From Hemileia vastatrix (lineage: Eukaryota; Basidiomycota; Pucciniomycetes; Pucciniales; Zaghouaniaceae): DNA of 64,000 nt. A program made the position numbers and the translations under genes. The stretch lies in contig JASXTE010000001.1 in NCBI GenBank assembly GCA_030280995.1, positions 26,351,606-26,415,605 on the forward strand, read 5' to 3'. Under the pieces are notes generated by a model. The model saw only the letters and a list, made by a program, of their open reading frames with translations. It had not been told where the DNA came from and searched no databases. This document shows, one piece after another, positions 1 through 9,765 of this stretch (positions are counted from its first letter, which is position 1; each line of letters opens with the position of its first letter).

Positions 1-134
1 TTAAAACAGATGACAAAAATACTATTCAGCTGATGTAAAATGCAACTAAAAACTATTCCAATTTTCAAATTTTTGGTGAAATAGCATTTATTCATACTCA
101 CAAGGAAACATGCTGAAAACTAGATCAATGAGCC

Positions 135-1950
135 TTGATTTGTAAGTGTGTAGGTTATTCCTTAAACAATTCTGGCTGGATTTTTCGGCATGAAGAATCA
201 AACACTTTTTTTGAATCCGCCATGGCTGTTTTCCCTGGTGATTGCCTTCCCACTCATGACACTGCTCTCCAAGCTCTAAAGACAACACCATCAAAGGGTT
301 CTCTTCAGTCTATTCTCAACAATCTGAAATTAGGTAATTTCAAAGATGAAGAAGAGCTTCTGTAACAAGAAAAAGCTATTACAGAGATTTTCAAAAAAGT
401 TTTGTCACACTCTGATATTATCCCTAGAACTCATCTACAAGCCATTCTATCTCCTGACTGTCAAAAATGGGAGCTGGCATGCAGAAGAGAACTAGCAAAC
501 ATGAAGAACATGGGTGCTTGGTATGAAGAGAAAGTCCAACCAGGCAGTAAATTCACCAATTCAAAATGGGTATTCACCATCAAAAATACGTCTTCAGACT
601 CACCAACATACAAGGCACGCTATGTAGCAAAAGGTTTCCTTCAACAATATGGTATTTACTTTACTGAAAATTTTGCTCCCACTGAAACTTCTGCTTCACA
701 GAGTGTTCTATTGAACCTTGCAGCATATCAAAAATGACCTTTAAAGTCTTTTGATGTCACGACAGCCTATCTTCACAGTCCAAATGACAAAGCTATATGG
801 ATACGTCCTCCTGAAGGTTCTCAACTGAAGGATAAAGACAGTTCTCTCCATCTGAAGAAAGCTCTATATGGCACCAAGCAGGAAGAAAGATGTTGGTGGT
901 TAAACATTGATGACAAACTTGACTCTCTAGGATAGAAAGCTAGTCAATAAAACAAAAATTTTTATGTCTTAAGGAATAAAGGTTGTTTGGGTGTATTTTG
1001 GATACATGTAGATGATGGAATTGTAACTGGAAGTAGTTAGGAGGTGTTGAAGGAGTTGGAGGATGGTTTGGATGTATATTTAAAGGTAAAATGGAATGAT
1101 AAAGTGAATAGAATTGTAGGCGTAGGTATCAAAGAGGTACCTGAAGGCTTTAATCTCAAATATTTTCAACTCATTAACAAAATATTATGAGAACACAATC
1201 CTGCAAGACCAATCACAAGATCTTGTTTACCTCAGCAACTAAAAATCAGGACAGAAACTGATTATGAAGAAGCAGTTTACACTACCAAGTATCTTTCTAT
1301 TCTAGGTGCTCTCAGCTACATAGAAGTGGTAACTAGGCCTGATCTTTCTTTCCCAGTAAACTTCCTGGATAGATTCTCTTCAAAAAAACAGCTACTTATT
1401 GGACAGCTCTCCACCATTTCTTACTCTATGTAAAATACAATGATAAAATTTTATTTCACATTTATTCTGACAGAGCCATCCCCTTTGAATTATTCTCTTA
1501 CACTGATGCCACATGGAACAATGAGGAGTTTTCCAGAGGCCAATCTGGTGATCTTTTACTGCTCAATGGCCGGCATGTTTTCTAGACATCAAGATGTCAA
1601 CTAACTGTAAGCAACTCATCTATGACAGCTGAATATGTCTCTCTTAGTAATTGGAAGAAGGATGAAATTAGGATCTCAAATTTGCTTCAAGAACTTTACC
1701 CTGATTTTCCACCTGTCAGGCTCCATTGTGACAATACAGGGGGCCATCTCCAATGCAGGAAATAATGCTGGGGAAAAGAGGACAAGACATATTAGTAGGT
1801 GATATTACTTGGTGAATTGACAGCTCTTCCTTAAGAAAGCTTTTCTAGAATGGGTTCCAACTGCAAAACTGCGTGCTGATATTCTAACCAAAGCACTGAG
1901 CCCATCTCTTACTTTCAACAAAAGGAAAGATGTCTGTGTGTGGTGATATA
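135..1950 (+). pseudogene. Ty1/copia polyprotein remnant (RT and RNase H)
   Basis: This is a decayed copia-type pol fragment read mostly in one frame with several stops (near 363, 735, 932). It contains the integrase-RT linker style (SGWIFRHEES), the RVT_2 start (WVFTIKN, then YKARYVAKGFLQQYG and ENFAPTE), FDVTTAYLHS, KALYGTKQ, and the HVDDG form of the catalytic motif near 1010. The RNase H tail follows, with YTDATW near 1500, SMTAEYVSLS near 1620, and CDN near 1730. The 5' half (gag, protease, integrase core) lies outside the window or is lost. The reading breaks at about 1960, where a satellite and the Harbinger elements begin. Sequence at 10330-10589 may be its 3' end. The element is inactive. 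Confidence 0.85.
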
Positions 1951-1965
1951 TGAGAAATGGTGGCG

Positions 1966-1998
1966 TTATTTCTTATTATTTCTTATTATTTCTTAATA
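1966..1998. repeat. 10-bp satellite, left segment
   Basis: About three units of TTATTTCTTA lie directly left of the deleted Harbinger derivative. The same unit continues at 2446-2490 and at 9913-10210, so one array appears to have been split by two element insertions, or else amplified beside their ends. Confidence 0.85.
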
Positions 1999-2445
1999 GG
2001 GGGTATTAATGTTCAGGGATCCGCAATTAGGGATCAGGGATTTTCTTCTCAGGATCAGACATTATTAATTGTGGAAAATTCTTATCCACTAGCCCCGGGG
2101 ATAGTAGATAGGGAATCCACAATAATGGATTATCCCGCCTCTTATACCCCAATTTTCATTCCTAATTCCTGATCTCAAACTCATCACATCCATGAGGCAT
2201 ATCCAGAGAGTAGTCCAAGATGTGGTTATGGCAGAAAGTTTTGCAACATGTGGTTATGACAGAAAGTTGTCCAAGATGTGGTTATGAAAAATTGAGCAGA
2301 AAAATGTCAAATAAGAGGTGAACATTGACACATAAAGTTTATAATAACCCAATTATTAGCAAAAATAATTGTGGAAGATAATTGGGGTATAACAATTTTT
2401 ATGCACAATTAATTTAATTGCAGATCCCTGAACATTGATACCCCC
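1999..2445. mobile_element. Internally deleted Harbinger derivative (MITE-like, 447 bp)
   Basis: The left end (GGGGGTATTAATGTTCAGGG) and the right end (ATCCCTGAACATTGATACCC followed by CC) are inverted copies of one another and of the ends of the 7.4-kb element that follows. The first ~195 bp match the left end of that element (subterminal palindrome, TTATACCCCAATTT block). The rest, from about 2194, matches its right end (three GATGTGGTTATG units, ACCCAATTATTAG block). It has no coding capacity. It looks like a simple internal deletion of an autonomous element. Confidence 0.85.
2083..2112. repeat. Imperfect subterminal palindrome in the MITE
   Basis: This is the counterpart of the perfect palindrome at 2575-2604, centred on CCCCGGGG, with a few mismatches in the right arm (ATAGTAGATAG). 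Confidence 0.7.
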
Positions 2446-2490
2446 TATTATTTCTTATTATTTCTTATTATTTCTTATTACTTCTTATTA
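2446..2490. repeat. 10-bp satellite spacer between two Harbinger ends
   Basis: About four units of the TTATTTCTTA repeat separate the right end of the MITE-like element from the left end of the large element. Because the flanks are TTA-rich, the 3-bp target duplication cannot be assigned uniquely. Confidence 0.85.
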
Positions 2491-2574
2491 GGGGGTATCA
2501 ATGTTCAGGGATCCGCAATTAGGGATCAGGAATTTTTTTTTCAGGGATCAGACATTATTAATTGCGGAAGATTC

Positions 2575-2604
2575 TTATCCACTAGCCCCGGGGCTAGTGG
2601 ATAA
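2575..2604. promoter_or_regulatory. 30-bp perfect palindrome near the left transposon end
   Basis: A perfect 15+15 inverted repeat is centred on CCCCGGGG, with arms running outward through CTAGTGGATAA. It lies about 85 bp inside the terminal repeat. A decayed copy sits at the same place in the MITE-like derivative. It could be a binding site for the transposase or the Myb/SANT protein, or a cruciform; this role is inferred from position only. Confidence 0.5.
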
Positions 2605-2869
2605 GGAATCCATGATAATGCATTATCCCGCCTCTTATACCCCAATTTCCATTCCTAATTCCTGATCCCAAACTCATCTCATCTATGATGGATTTGCAAG
2701 AAAGTCACATGACTCATAATTGCTGATGCCATCCTTAAGTTTTTCCTCACTCTATGCTACTTAATTTTGGTGGAGAACACTTAAGTTTTTTTTCTATCTA
2801 CACACCCCAACTGCACATTTGGCGGTGAATTCCCACTTCCCTCATCACATAACCCTTCCACCGGCAACA

Positions 2870-4132
2870 ATGAAACACCTCTCTACTAGACGGTTACTTC
2901 ACTCCACTATTAATACCATCACTTTACTTTTAGTTCTCTACTATAAATCTGACTCTGATTTGGAAGATTCTTTAGTTTATATGTGTTTTCTTTCCAAAAA
3001 GTTTTACATCATCACCAGGGGGCCAAATCTTTATCATGATCCCCAATATGATCTGGCCTCCATTCTCAACATTCCTCATTTAAAATTCATCCAACTTTTT
3101 AGAAATTCTCCCGATTCTTTCTCCAAACTTAATCAACTCATCTCCGATCATCCTATCTTTCATAACAATTCCCATAACAAACAGCGTAATCTTGCCATCC
3201 AACTTGCTGTTGCACTATGTTGCTTTGGCTCAAATGGAAACGGTGCTTCTGTAAGACATTTGGATAATCTCTTTAACATAGGATATGTTACCGTGATATT
3301 ATACACCAAGAGCTGTATGATTGCTATCCTTTCCCTCAAGTCTCAAACACTTGCTTGGCCAACTCCAGAACAGTGACTTGAATCCTCTCAAGTAATGCAA
3401 GCTGAAGGTTTCCCTGTCTGTATAGGTTTTTTTGATGGCACAACCATCCCTTTGAGTCAAAATCCTTCTCATGATGGCAACCATTATTGTGATTGCAAAA
3501 AAAGGTTTATTCAAAATCTTCTCCAAGTTTTCATCTTTCACAATCTAACTTTTTATCTTCTTTCTAGATACTCTATTGCCATTCAACTTGTATGCAATGT
3601 CAATAAAAAATTTATTGCTTTTCACAGTGGCTGCCCTGGATCATGTCATGACTCTTCTGTCTTCCAAAGAATGAGGATTTCTCAATCCCCTGACTCATAC
3701 TTTGACAAATCTCAGTACCTCCTTGTAGACTCAGCATATGCAAGTGGAAAGTACATTATACCTGCTTTCCGTGGTGCAACTTCAGAAAATGCCCCCAAAA
3801 CTGCCTTTAATTATCAACTTGCACAATCAAGAGTACAAATTGAACATGCTAAAGGTATTTTAAAGGGAAGATTTTCTAGTCTTCGGGAGCTCAGAATCCA
3901 ATTTCAAAAAAAATTGGAGATCAAAACTGAAAATCATTGGATCTTGACTTGCGTTTTACTCCAAAATATTCTAGCTGATTTAAAAGATGAGTGGAATGAT
4001 CTTTATGAAGAAGAGGATCCTGAACCACCACCGACACTCCCCTCCCTTGATTCACAAATCATTCAATCAACCGGCATACGCTCCATTATAATGCCAATAA
4101 CTCTCCAACATTTCAATTCACAATGCTTTTAA
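2870..4132 (+). pseudogene. Harbinger DDE transposase, one in-frame TGA, one intron
   Basis: This is a DDE_Tnp_4-type transposase that would cut and paste the element through its inverted ends. The start is the ATG at 2870 (MKHLSTRR). The catalytic triad is visible as FDGTTIPL (first Asp), YLLVDSAYASGKY (second Asp) and SRVQIEHAKGILKGRF (Glu), with the family block GCPGSCHDSSVF between. A 63-nt intron at 3505-3567 (GT...TTTCTAG) is inferred: removing it joins KKR to YSIAIQLVCNVNKKF without gap. The intron is a multiple of three and stop-free, so it also reads through. An in-frame TGA at 3374-3376 (before LESSQ) breaks the gene, consistent with a C-to-T change of CGA. The spliced product would be about 399 residues, near the usual family size. 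The C-terminus is acidic and proline-rich (EEEDPEPPPTLPSLDS). Confidence 0.85.
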
Positions 4133-4609
4133 TTTTTAATTTTATGTTTTCATACTCTCCAAATATCCTCTTTTTGTACTCTATTCACTTGGTTTGGTAT
4201 TTTGGTTGGTTGCATCTTCATTTTTTTTTGAATTTACGGTGAATATCTTTTTTTTGGATGGCTCATTGGTTTTCTTTCACCAGCTCAACATGAAATCGCA
4301 TATTTTGTCAGTGATTTTTTTTTCATTCATCACTCATATCCTTTTCATCCTCTCCTCAAACATCCCTCAGTTTTTTTGGTTGCATTTATTTTATCAACTC
4401 AACTCACCAGGTAGGTCATTTTTTTTCTTTTTTCTTGGTTTTTTATTTGCTAATCATAATTTTTTCTTTCTTTCTTTCTTTTTGTTTTTTTTGTTTTTTT
4501 TGTAAGTGCTTCATTTATTTTTGTTCTAGGGTAAACTAATTTTTTTTTGTTTTTTTCTCTTTTTTCTCTTTTTTTTTTTTTTTTTTTCTCCTTCACCTCT
4601 CTTTATCAT
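4133..4609. other. T-rich noncoding DNA after the transposase
   Basis: Long T-runs and pyrimidine-rich sequence follow the transposase stop codon. The start of the segment is probably its 3' UTR. No gene is visible. The same kind of pyrimidine tract follows the transposase remnant of copy 3 (55740-56400). Confidence 0.5.
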
Positions 4610-5400
4610 CCTCAAGGCCCCCCTTTTTCCCTCTCTTTACCTGTCTCAACAACCCTTTTTAGCTGCCTCAAATCCCCCCTTTCCCCCCTCTTTAGGTCCC
4701 TCATCACCCCCCTTCCCCTCTTTTTAGGCGCTTCAAGACTCCCCCCTTCCCCTCTATTTATGTCCCTCAACCCCCCACCTTCACCTCTCTTTTGCCGCCT
4801 CAAACCCCCCCTTCCCCTCTCTTTAGCCACCTCAAACCCCCCCTCCCCCTCTCTTTAGGCGCCTCAAACACCCCCACCCACTCCCTTACCTCCTCCTCTA
4901 CCCCCCCTTTTAATTAACGAACGATCATTAACGATTGTTCATTAACAAGGAGGGGGGGGGGGGGGGGGGGGGGGGTAGAGGAGGAGGTAAGGGAGTGGGT
5001 AGGGGTAAGGGGAGTGGAAGGGGGGGAGGAAAGATGTTAAGGGGGGGGGGAAGGGGGGGTTTGAGGCGGCTAAAGAGAGGGGAATGGGGGGGGTTTGAGG
5101 CGGCTAAAGAGGGGGGGATAGGGGGGGGTTGGGACATATAAAGAAGGGTAAAGGGGGGGATTAAGGTAACTAAAGGAGGGGATTTGGGGGGTTTTAAGGT
5201 AATTAAGGGGGGGGGGAATTTGGGGGGGGTTTTGAGACAATTAAGCAGGGGGTTTCAGGGAGTTTTTGAGGCAGGCAAGGAGAGGATTTGAGGGAACTTT
5301 TGAGGCAAGGAGGGAGGGATTTGTAAGGGGATTTCAAATAAATAAAGGAGGGTAAAAGGGGAAATTTATGGGAGATAAAGAGGGGTTACCTACTTTCAAA
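4610..5400. repeat. Pyrimidine-to-purine inverted minisatellite with a G24 run
   Basis: The left half (4610-4913) is a C/T minisatellite with about 30-bp units (CTTTAGCCACCTCAAACCCC). The right half (4952-5400) is the complementary G/A sequence (GGTTTGAGGCGGCTAAAGAG). The central arms (about 4878-4912 against 4970-5004) pair almost perfectly around a short AT-rich loop that itself contains an imperfect palindrome (GAACGATC...GATTGTTC). An uninterrupted run of 24 G occupies 4952-4975. The tract has strong potential for cruciform, triplex and G-quadruplex structures. The short ORFs read through it are low-complexity artefacts. Confidence 0.8.
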
Positions 5401-5996
5401 TAAATATACTAACAAATTTTTTTTTGTAAATTTGATTAATTTTTTAATTTTTTTGGCTGGCAGTATTATAGAATAAAATTTTTTTCTTTCTGTTAAGGAC
5501 TGTCCCTCTTATTTACAAATCAAAAAAGGTTTTTAAATTAATTTTTAATTTTTCTAGTAAATAATTTATCTGGTTTTTATTTTATTTAAAATTTTTTTTT
5601 GTTTTTGATTTTGGTTTTACTGATTTTTTTTTTTTTTTTTCAGGATCTTGTGAGAAGGTTTTTAATAAACAATCTTCAGGTTCACTTTTAAATTTTTTTT
5701 TTTTTTTGATTTAATTTTTACTGAAATTTTTTTTCTTGAATTAATTTAATTATTATTATTTTTTTTAAAGGATTTTGCTTTTATTGTGTTTTTTAAAATA
5801 AAACCTCAGGTTTTTTTTTGACAAATTATTTTTTTGGAAAATTTTTTACTGATTTTTTGGTTTTTTTTATTTTTTTTTTTTAATTTTATTTTTCAAATAA
5901 AAAAAAATCTTTTTTTATTATTAGGTGAGAATTTTTTTTTAAAAAAAATTGAGTTGAAATTTTATTGACAAATAAATTCTTTTTCAGATCAAAAAA
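5401..5996. other. T/A-rich noncoding DNA upstream of the Tet-like gene
   Basis: Homopolymer T and A runs separated by short unique blocks; no ORF is supported. It lies directly upstream of the Tet-like gene and would have to hold its promoter, but I see no convincing core motif. Confidence 0.5.
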
Positions 5997-7297
5997 ATGT
6001 CTTCTTCTTCAGATTCACCCCTTACTTCTCTCTTATCTTCATCTTTATCTTCTTTATCATCTTCATCTTTATCATCTCTATCATCTTCTTTGAAATCAAC
6101 TTCCATACAATCATCTTCTAAATCATCAAAAAAATAATAATGATAATCAGTCTCATAAGAAGAAAAGATATCTGAGAAAAAAAATTCATCATCTAAATCA
6201 TCAAAAAAAAATAAAGATAATCAGTCTCATCAGAAGAAAAGATATCTGAAAAAAAAAATTCTCCGTGAAAGTTATTTTCGTCATATCCCAAACATTTTTT
6301 TTTATAAAACTAAAGTAGATAAAAAAAATCAATATCCACAAAAATTACCAGAAGATATCAAATATCTAACCAAATTTGGAGATGATCGAGTTGTTGCAGT
6401 TATCAGTAATTCTTATAAGGCTCAATTCATATTGGAAGTTCATTCATTTGATGGTGTAAAAGATGAATCTTTTAATCAACTATTGGATCTTATCATAACT
6501 CTTTATCAAATGGCTTTGGTTCAATTAACTATAAGGAATACAAATTTGTTGGGTGGTATCATGATTGGATTTGGCTGGAGACCAGGTTTTGTTAAAGGAT
6601 ATTCTCTTGGTATGTCTAATAATTTTTTTTCCATTCTTAATATCATTTCACTTATTTCATTTATATAGGCATATATTTGTTGGTCAAGAATATCACTAAA
6701 GCTCAAAAAGATGAAGATTTTCGCTTATGGGACACTCTACCTTCCTTTAACTCTTTTCTTGCTTTTCGACTCAAAAAGCTCTGTAATAAAGCATTTGAAA
6801 AAAATCATGAACTAGCAACCAAAGTTGGAATACCGAATCGGTGTGACTCTGAATGTGAAGATATCAGCCACGAATATCTTTTATTTTCTAATGTTATTAT
6901 CATTCATTCTGGATTTCACAATAGGATTCATATCGATAGGAATGATGCCAATTTTCTTACTTTTGGTATATTCTCATATATCAATTCAATAACTGGCCAC
7001 CCAATACCATCTCCAGCTAAAATCAAAGGACATGGTTTATATTTTCCAGACCACCGGTGCATCATTGATTTTGGTTTGGGAAATGGTATCATGGAAACTA
7101 TTTGGAATTCTTCTAAGTATAATCATCAAACGACCAAAGCCCCTCCTGGTTTGGAATCCTGTCAAGATTTCACACATTTTGGTTTCTCATTTCAAATCAG
7201 TCATAAGTTGATTCAAAGAGTCAATAAGTTAAAGAAAGAAGGTAGAGTTATTCGATTTAAAAAAACTTTATCTAGATCCAAAAAGTATGGGGATTAG
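5997..7297 (+). pseudogene. Tet-like 2OG-Fe(II) oxygenase carried by Harbinger copy 1
   Basis: It resembles the Tet/JBP-type 2-oxoglutarate and Fe(II)-dependent dioxygenases annotated in rust fungi, whose relatives oxidise 5-methylpyrimidines in DNA. Exon 1 ends at 6609 and a 59-nt phase-1 intron (6610-6668, GTATGT...TATATAG) joins GYSLG to IYLLVKN. Iron ligands are visible: the H-x-D of RIHIDRNDAN (His 6929, Asp 6935) and a distal His in SKYNHQTTKAPPG (7124). The family block LYFPDHRCIIDFGLGNG lies between them. Where I would expect the 2OG-binding Arg the sequence is FTHFGFSFQI (His at 7175). The N-terminus (ATG 5997) is Ser-rich. It hits in-frame stops near 6135 inside the first of two ~76-bp tandem repeats; the second repeat is open. 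The gene is therefore either broken there or starts further downstream. The 3' end faces the Myb/SANT gene. Confidence 0.75.
6080..6265. repeat. ~76-bp tandem duplication in the Tet-like N-terminal region
   Basis: Two copies of a block containing AAATCATCAAAAAAA...GATAATCAGTCTCAT and AGAAAAGATATCTGA are adjacent. The first copy has lost frame (TAA TAA TGA) and the second stays open and leads into the oxygenase. Confidence 0.6.
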
Positions 7298-7589
7298 AGT
7301 TGTCATTGAAAATTATATATTTTTTCATAAATTTTTAATAAATATTTTTTATATATCAATTTGCTCAAGTAATGTGATGAGCCAACAACCTTTGGTTGTA
7401 TAACAGGTAATCATGATAACATTTATTTGTTTCATGGGGTTCGTCTTGCCTATACCTGTGGAAAGTCCCAAACTTTTGTTTCTCGACTTGGTCTGCATTT
7501 TGGCTTGAGGAATTGTCATTACTTTAAACTAGGGAAATTGATATATATTAAATATTTATTTAATAATTTATGTGTTAATATTAAATTTA
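7298..7589. other. Noncoding 3' flank of the Tet-like gene
   Basis: AT-rich DNA after the TAG of the oxygenase. A block near 7380-7520 (CAGGTAATCATGATAAC) has a counterpart near 57720-57745 in copy 3, so it is an old part of the element. No ORF is supported. Confidence 0.45.
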
Positions 7590-8015
7590 GATGACTTCCA
7601 CCCCTTACTTCAATAAAATGCAGGGGGGGGGGGTATTGCCAAATTTTCAAATCTGACATGTGAAATTGATGACTTAAAATTTTTTTGGTGATACCCACCC
7701 CTTGCTTCAATAAAATGCAGGGGAGAGTATTGCCAATTTTTTAAAACAGATATAGAATTTTTTAGACTTGTAAATATTTTCGTGAAACTTTTTTGGTGAT
7801 ACCCATCCCTTACTTCAATAAAATCCATGGGGGGTTTTGCCAAAATTTCTTATAAGACTTGTGAAATTCTTGACATGTAAGAATTTTTGGGATACCGGTA
7901 AAATGCAGGGGGTAGTAAAGCCAAATTTTCATATAAGACTTTCAAGATTCATGACATAAAAGAATTTTTAAGATACCCACCCCTTACTTCAAAAAAATCA
8001 AGGGGTGGGGGATTG
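7590..8015. repeat. Five-unit minisatellite between the convergent genes
   Basis: Five imperfect units of about 90-105 bp share GATACCCACCCCTTACTTC, AATAAAATGCAGGGG and TATTGCCAAATTTTC (near 7590, 7690, 7800, 7890 and 7975). Each contains a short inverted pair (CCCC...GGGG) around AATAAA. One or two related units lie at the same place in copies 2 (near 44945) and 3 (57900-58050). Its position between two 3' ends suggests a transcription end or barrier role, which is inference. Confidence 0.75.
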
Positions 8016-8162
8016 TCAAATTTTCAAAGGAGACTTGAAAATTTTATTTAAAAAAAGAATATTTAAAATTAAAATACGAAATTTCAAGAAATACAGAAAA
8101 TAATTGTAAAATTTATGTACAAATAAATATGAACACACGAAGTGTGAAAGAAATAAAAGAAA

Positions 8163-9510
8163 CTAGTCAACAAAAAATTTCATTAAATGTTCTATTTCTT
8201 CAAAAGATTTGTTTGCTTTAATGCATTGGATCAAGAAATCTTTCTTTTTAGAACTTTCTTGAAGATCATGCTTATACTTCATCTGTTCCATTAAGTTTTG
8301 ATGCTTGAGTGTTTTTTCCTCTTTTTTGGATTTTTCAATACTAAGAGTTAACTTGAACTTCTTCTCCTCCAAATCTTGGACCCGATCATCCTTCCATAAG
8401 GAGAGCTCGTACTTCCTCTCTTCCAAATCTTGTACTCTGTCATCCCTCCTTAGAGAGAGCTCGTATTTCTTCTTTTCAAACCTTAGAGTCTCTTTAGCAA
8501 TTTCCACTTGTTCTAGAGTGAGAATGAAAATTAACATAAAGTAAAAGAAAAGTAGAGTAAAGTAATAAGAGGTATGATATCACTTACCAGCATCACATTT
8601 CTCTAAAAACTGTTCCATCGAAGAAAAGGGTGTTTGTGATTAAGTATCACTTTTTTGTCTTCTTTAGGAGTGGAAATTTAGACTACTTGAAGCCCTTCGC
8701 TTTTTGATCAACGTAGCATTTTCCTCCTCATCATTGTCACTAGCTTCAGACTCAGTTGATTGAGGATCCTGGGTTTTTTCATCAGCCTTTTAAGAAATAA
8801 GAAAATGATAAGTAAAAAAAAATAGAAAAGATAAGATAAAAGAAAAAAGAAACAGACCTGAGTTAGATTTGGTTGGGTTAATTCACCTATAGGATCTACA
8901 GAAAAGCTATCTAGATATGTCTCATTCAAATGAGGGGAGGCTTGAGTGGAGGAAGAAGATGGGAAAAGATTTGCTTCGACATCATGTTTGGAGATAGGAT
9001 CTTCACCATCCAACATGTTTACAGGATTAACATCGGCTCTCTCTCCAAAAACTGCATCCATTTCTTTAAAGTAAGGACATAAAGTTTCAAGTTTATTGTC
9101 TATGGATTTTATGCCCTTAGTTATATTGTTGTTGGTAACCCCAAAACCAGTGTAAGATGAAAGAGCCCTTGCCTTCTTGTATTTTGCTCAGTAATGGTTG
9201 AATTGTTCAGAAATCTGTTTAGGCAAAAGATCAATCCTTACCTTGGTCTTATTCTGTAATTCATTTGCCATTAGAAGATAGCCATTAACTTTTGATGTGG
9301 GGGGCCGTCCTACTTTAGTGGCATACTCAGTACCAGAACAAGAATCATAGTTAGATTTGGATTTCAGCCAGTTGATAAGAATGAGATCATCATCTTTTTT
9401 AATTGAACCGTCTTTGATTTCTTGGCTGAGCGGGGGAAAGAGGAAGTAGTGGGAATTGAAGAACAACTGGGTGGTGGCTGCCTTTGAGAAGATCTAGGAT
9501 GACGAGGCAT
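8163..9510 (-). pseudogene. Myb/SANT-like and coiled-coil protein of Harbinger copy 1
   Basis: The start is the ATG at 9510 (MPRHPRSSQRQ). A Ser/Pro-rich leader is followed by a Myb/SANT-like block (LILINWLKSKSNYDS, GTEYATKVGRPPTSK, LLPKQISEQFNHY) of the kind that partners Harbinger transposases in DNA binding. An acidic linker follows (NMLDGEDPISKHDVE) and then a charged coiled coil with ~15-residue repeats (DDRVQDLEE, KKYELSL). Introns are inferred at about 8791-8858 and 8520-8588 (GTAAGTGAT...CTCTAG); the second is conserved in all three copies. This copy is dead. One A is missing from a homopolymer near 9397 compared with copy 3, and stops occur near 9188, 8666 and 8641. The function as the transposase's DNA-binding partner is inferred from family practice. 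Confidence 0.7.
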
Positions 9511-9669
9511 GTTATTATAAATGAAGATGAAAAGAAGCAGAAACAAGCAGATGAGATAGCGAGATGAAAAGGAGCAGAATCAAATAGATAAAATGGGGAG
9601 AAATTCTGAGTGGATAGAATGAACAGGATGGGATGAGAATGGAAGTGCTCAGCAAGATAGAAGGCATAT

Positions 9670-9765
9670 CCAGGGAGTAGTCCAAGATGTGGTTATGGCA
9701 GAAAGTAGGTCAAGATGTGGTTATGACAGAAGGTTGTCCAAGATGTGGTTATGAAAAATTGAGTA
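9670..9765. repeat. Three-unit subterminal repeat at the right transposon end
   Basis: Three ~30-bp units contain AAGATGTGGTTATG. The same three units occur in the MITE-like element (2205-2290). Single units occur in copy 2 (inverted, near 43285) and copy 3 (near 60100). Repeated subterminal motifs next to the ends are typical transposase or partner-protein binding sites. Confidence 0.65.

Noticed and set aside
4194..4505. Hydrophobic Phe/Ser-rich small protein after the transposase
   Set aside because: Composition is that of T-rich noncoding DNA, and the counterpart region in copy 3 does not preserve the frame.
4547..5141. Pro/Ser-rich and Gly/Arg-rich frames on both strands
   Set aside because: They come from the C/T and G/A minisatellite; both strands are open because of base composition.
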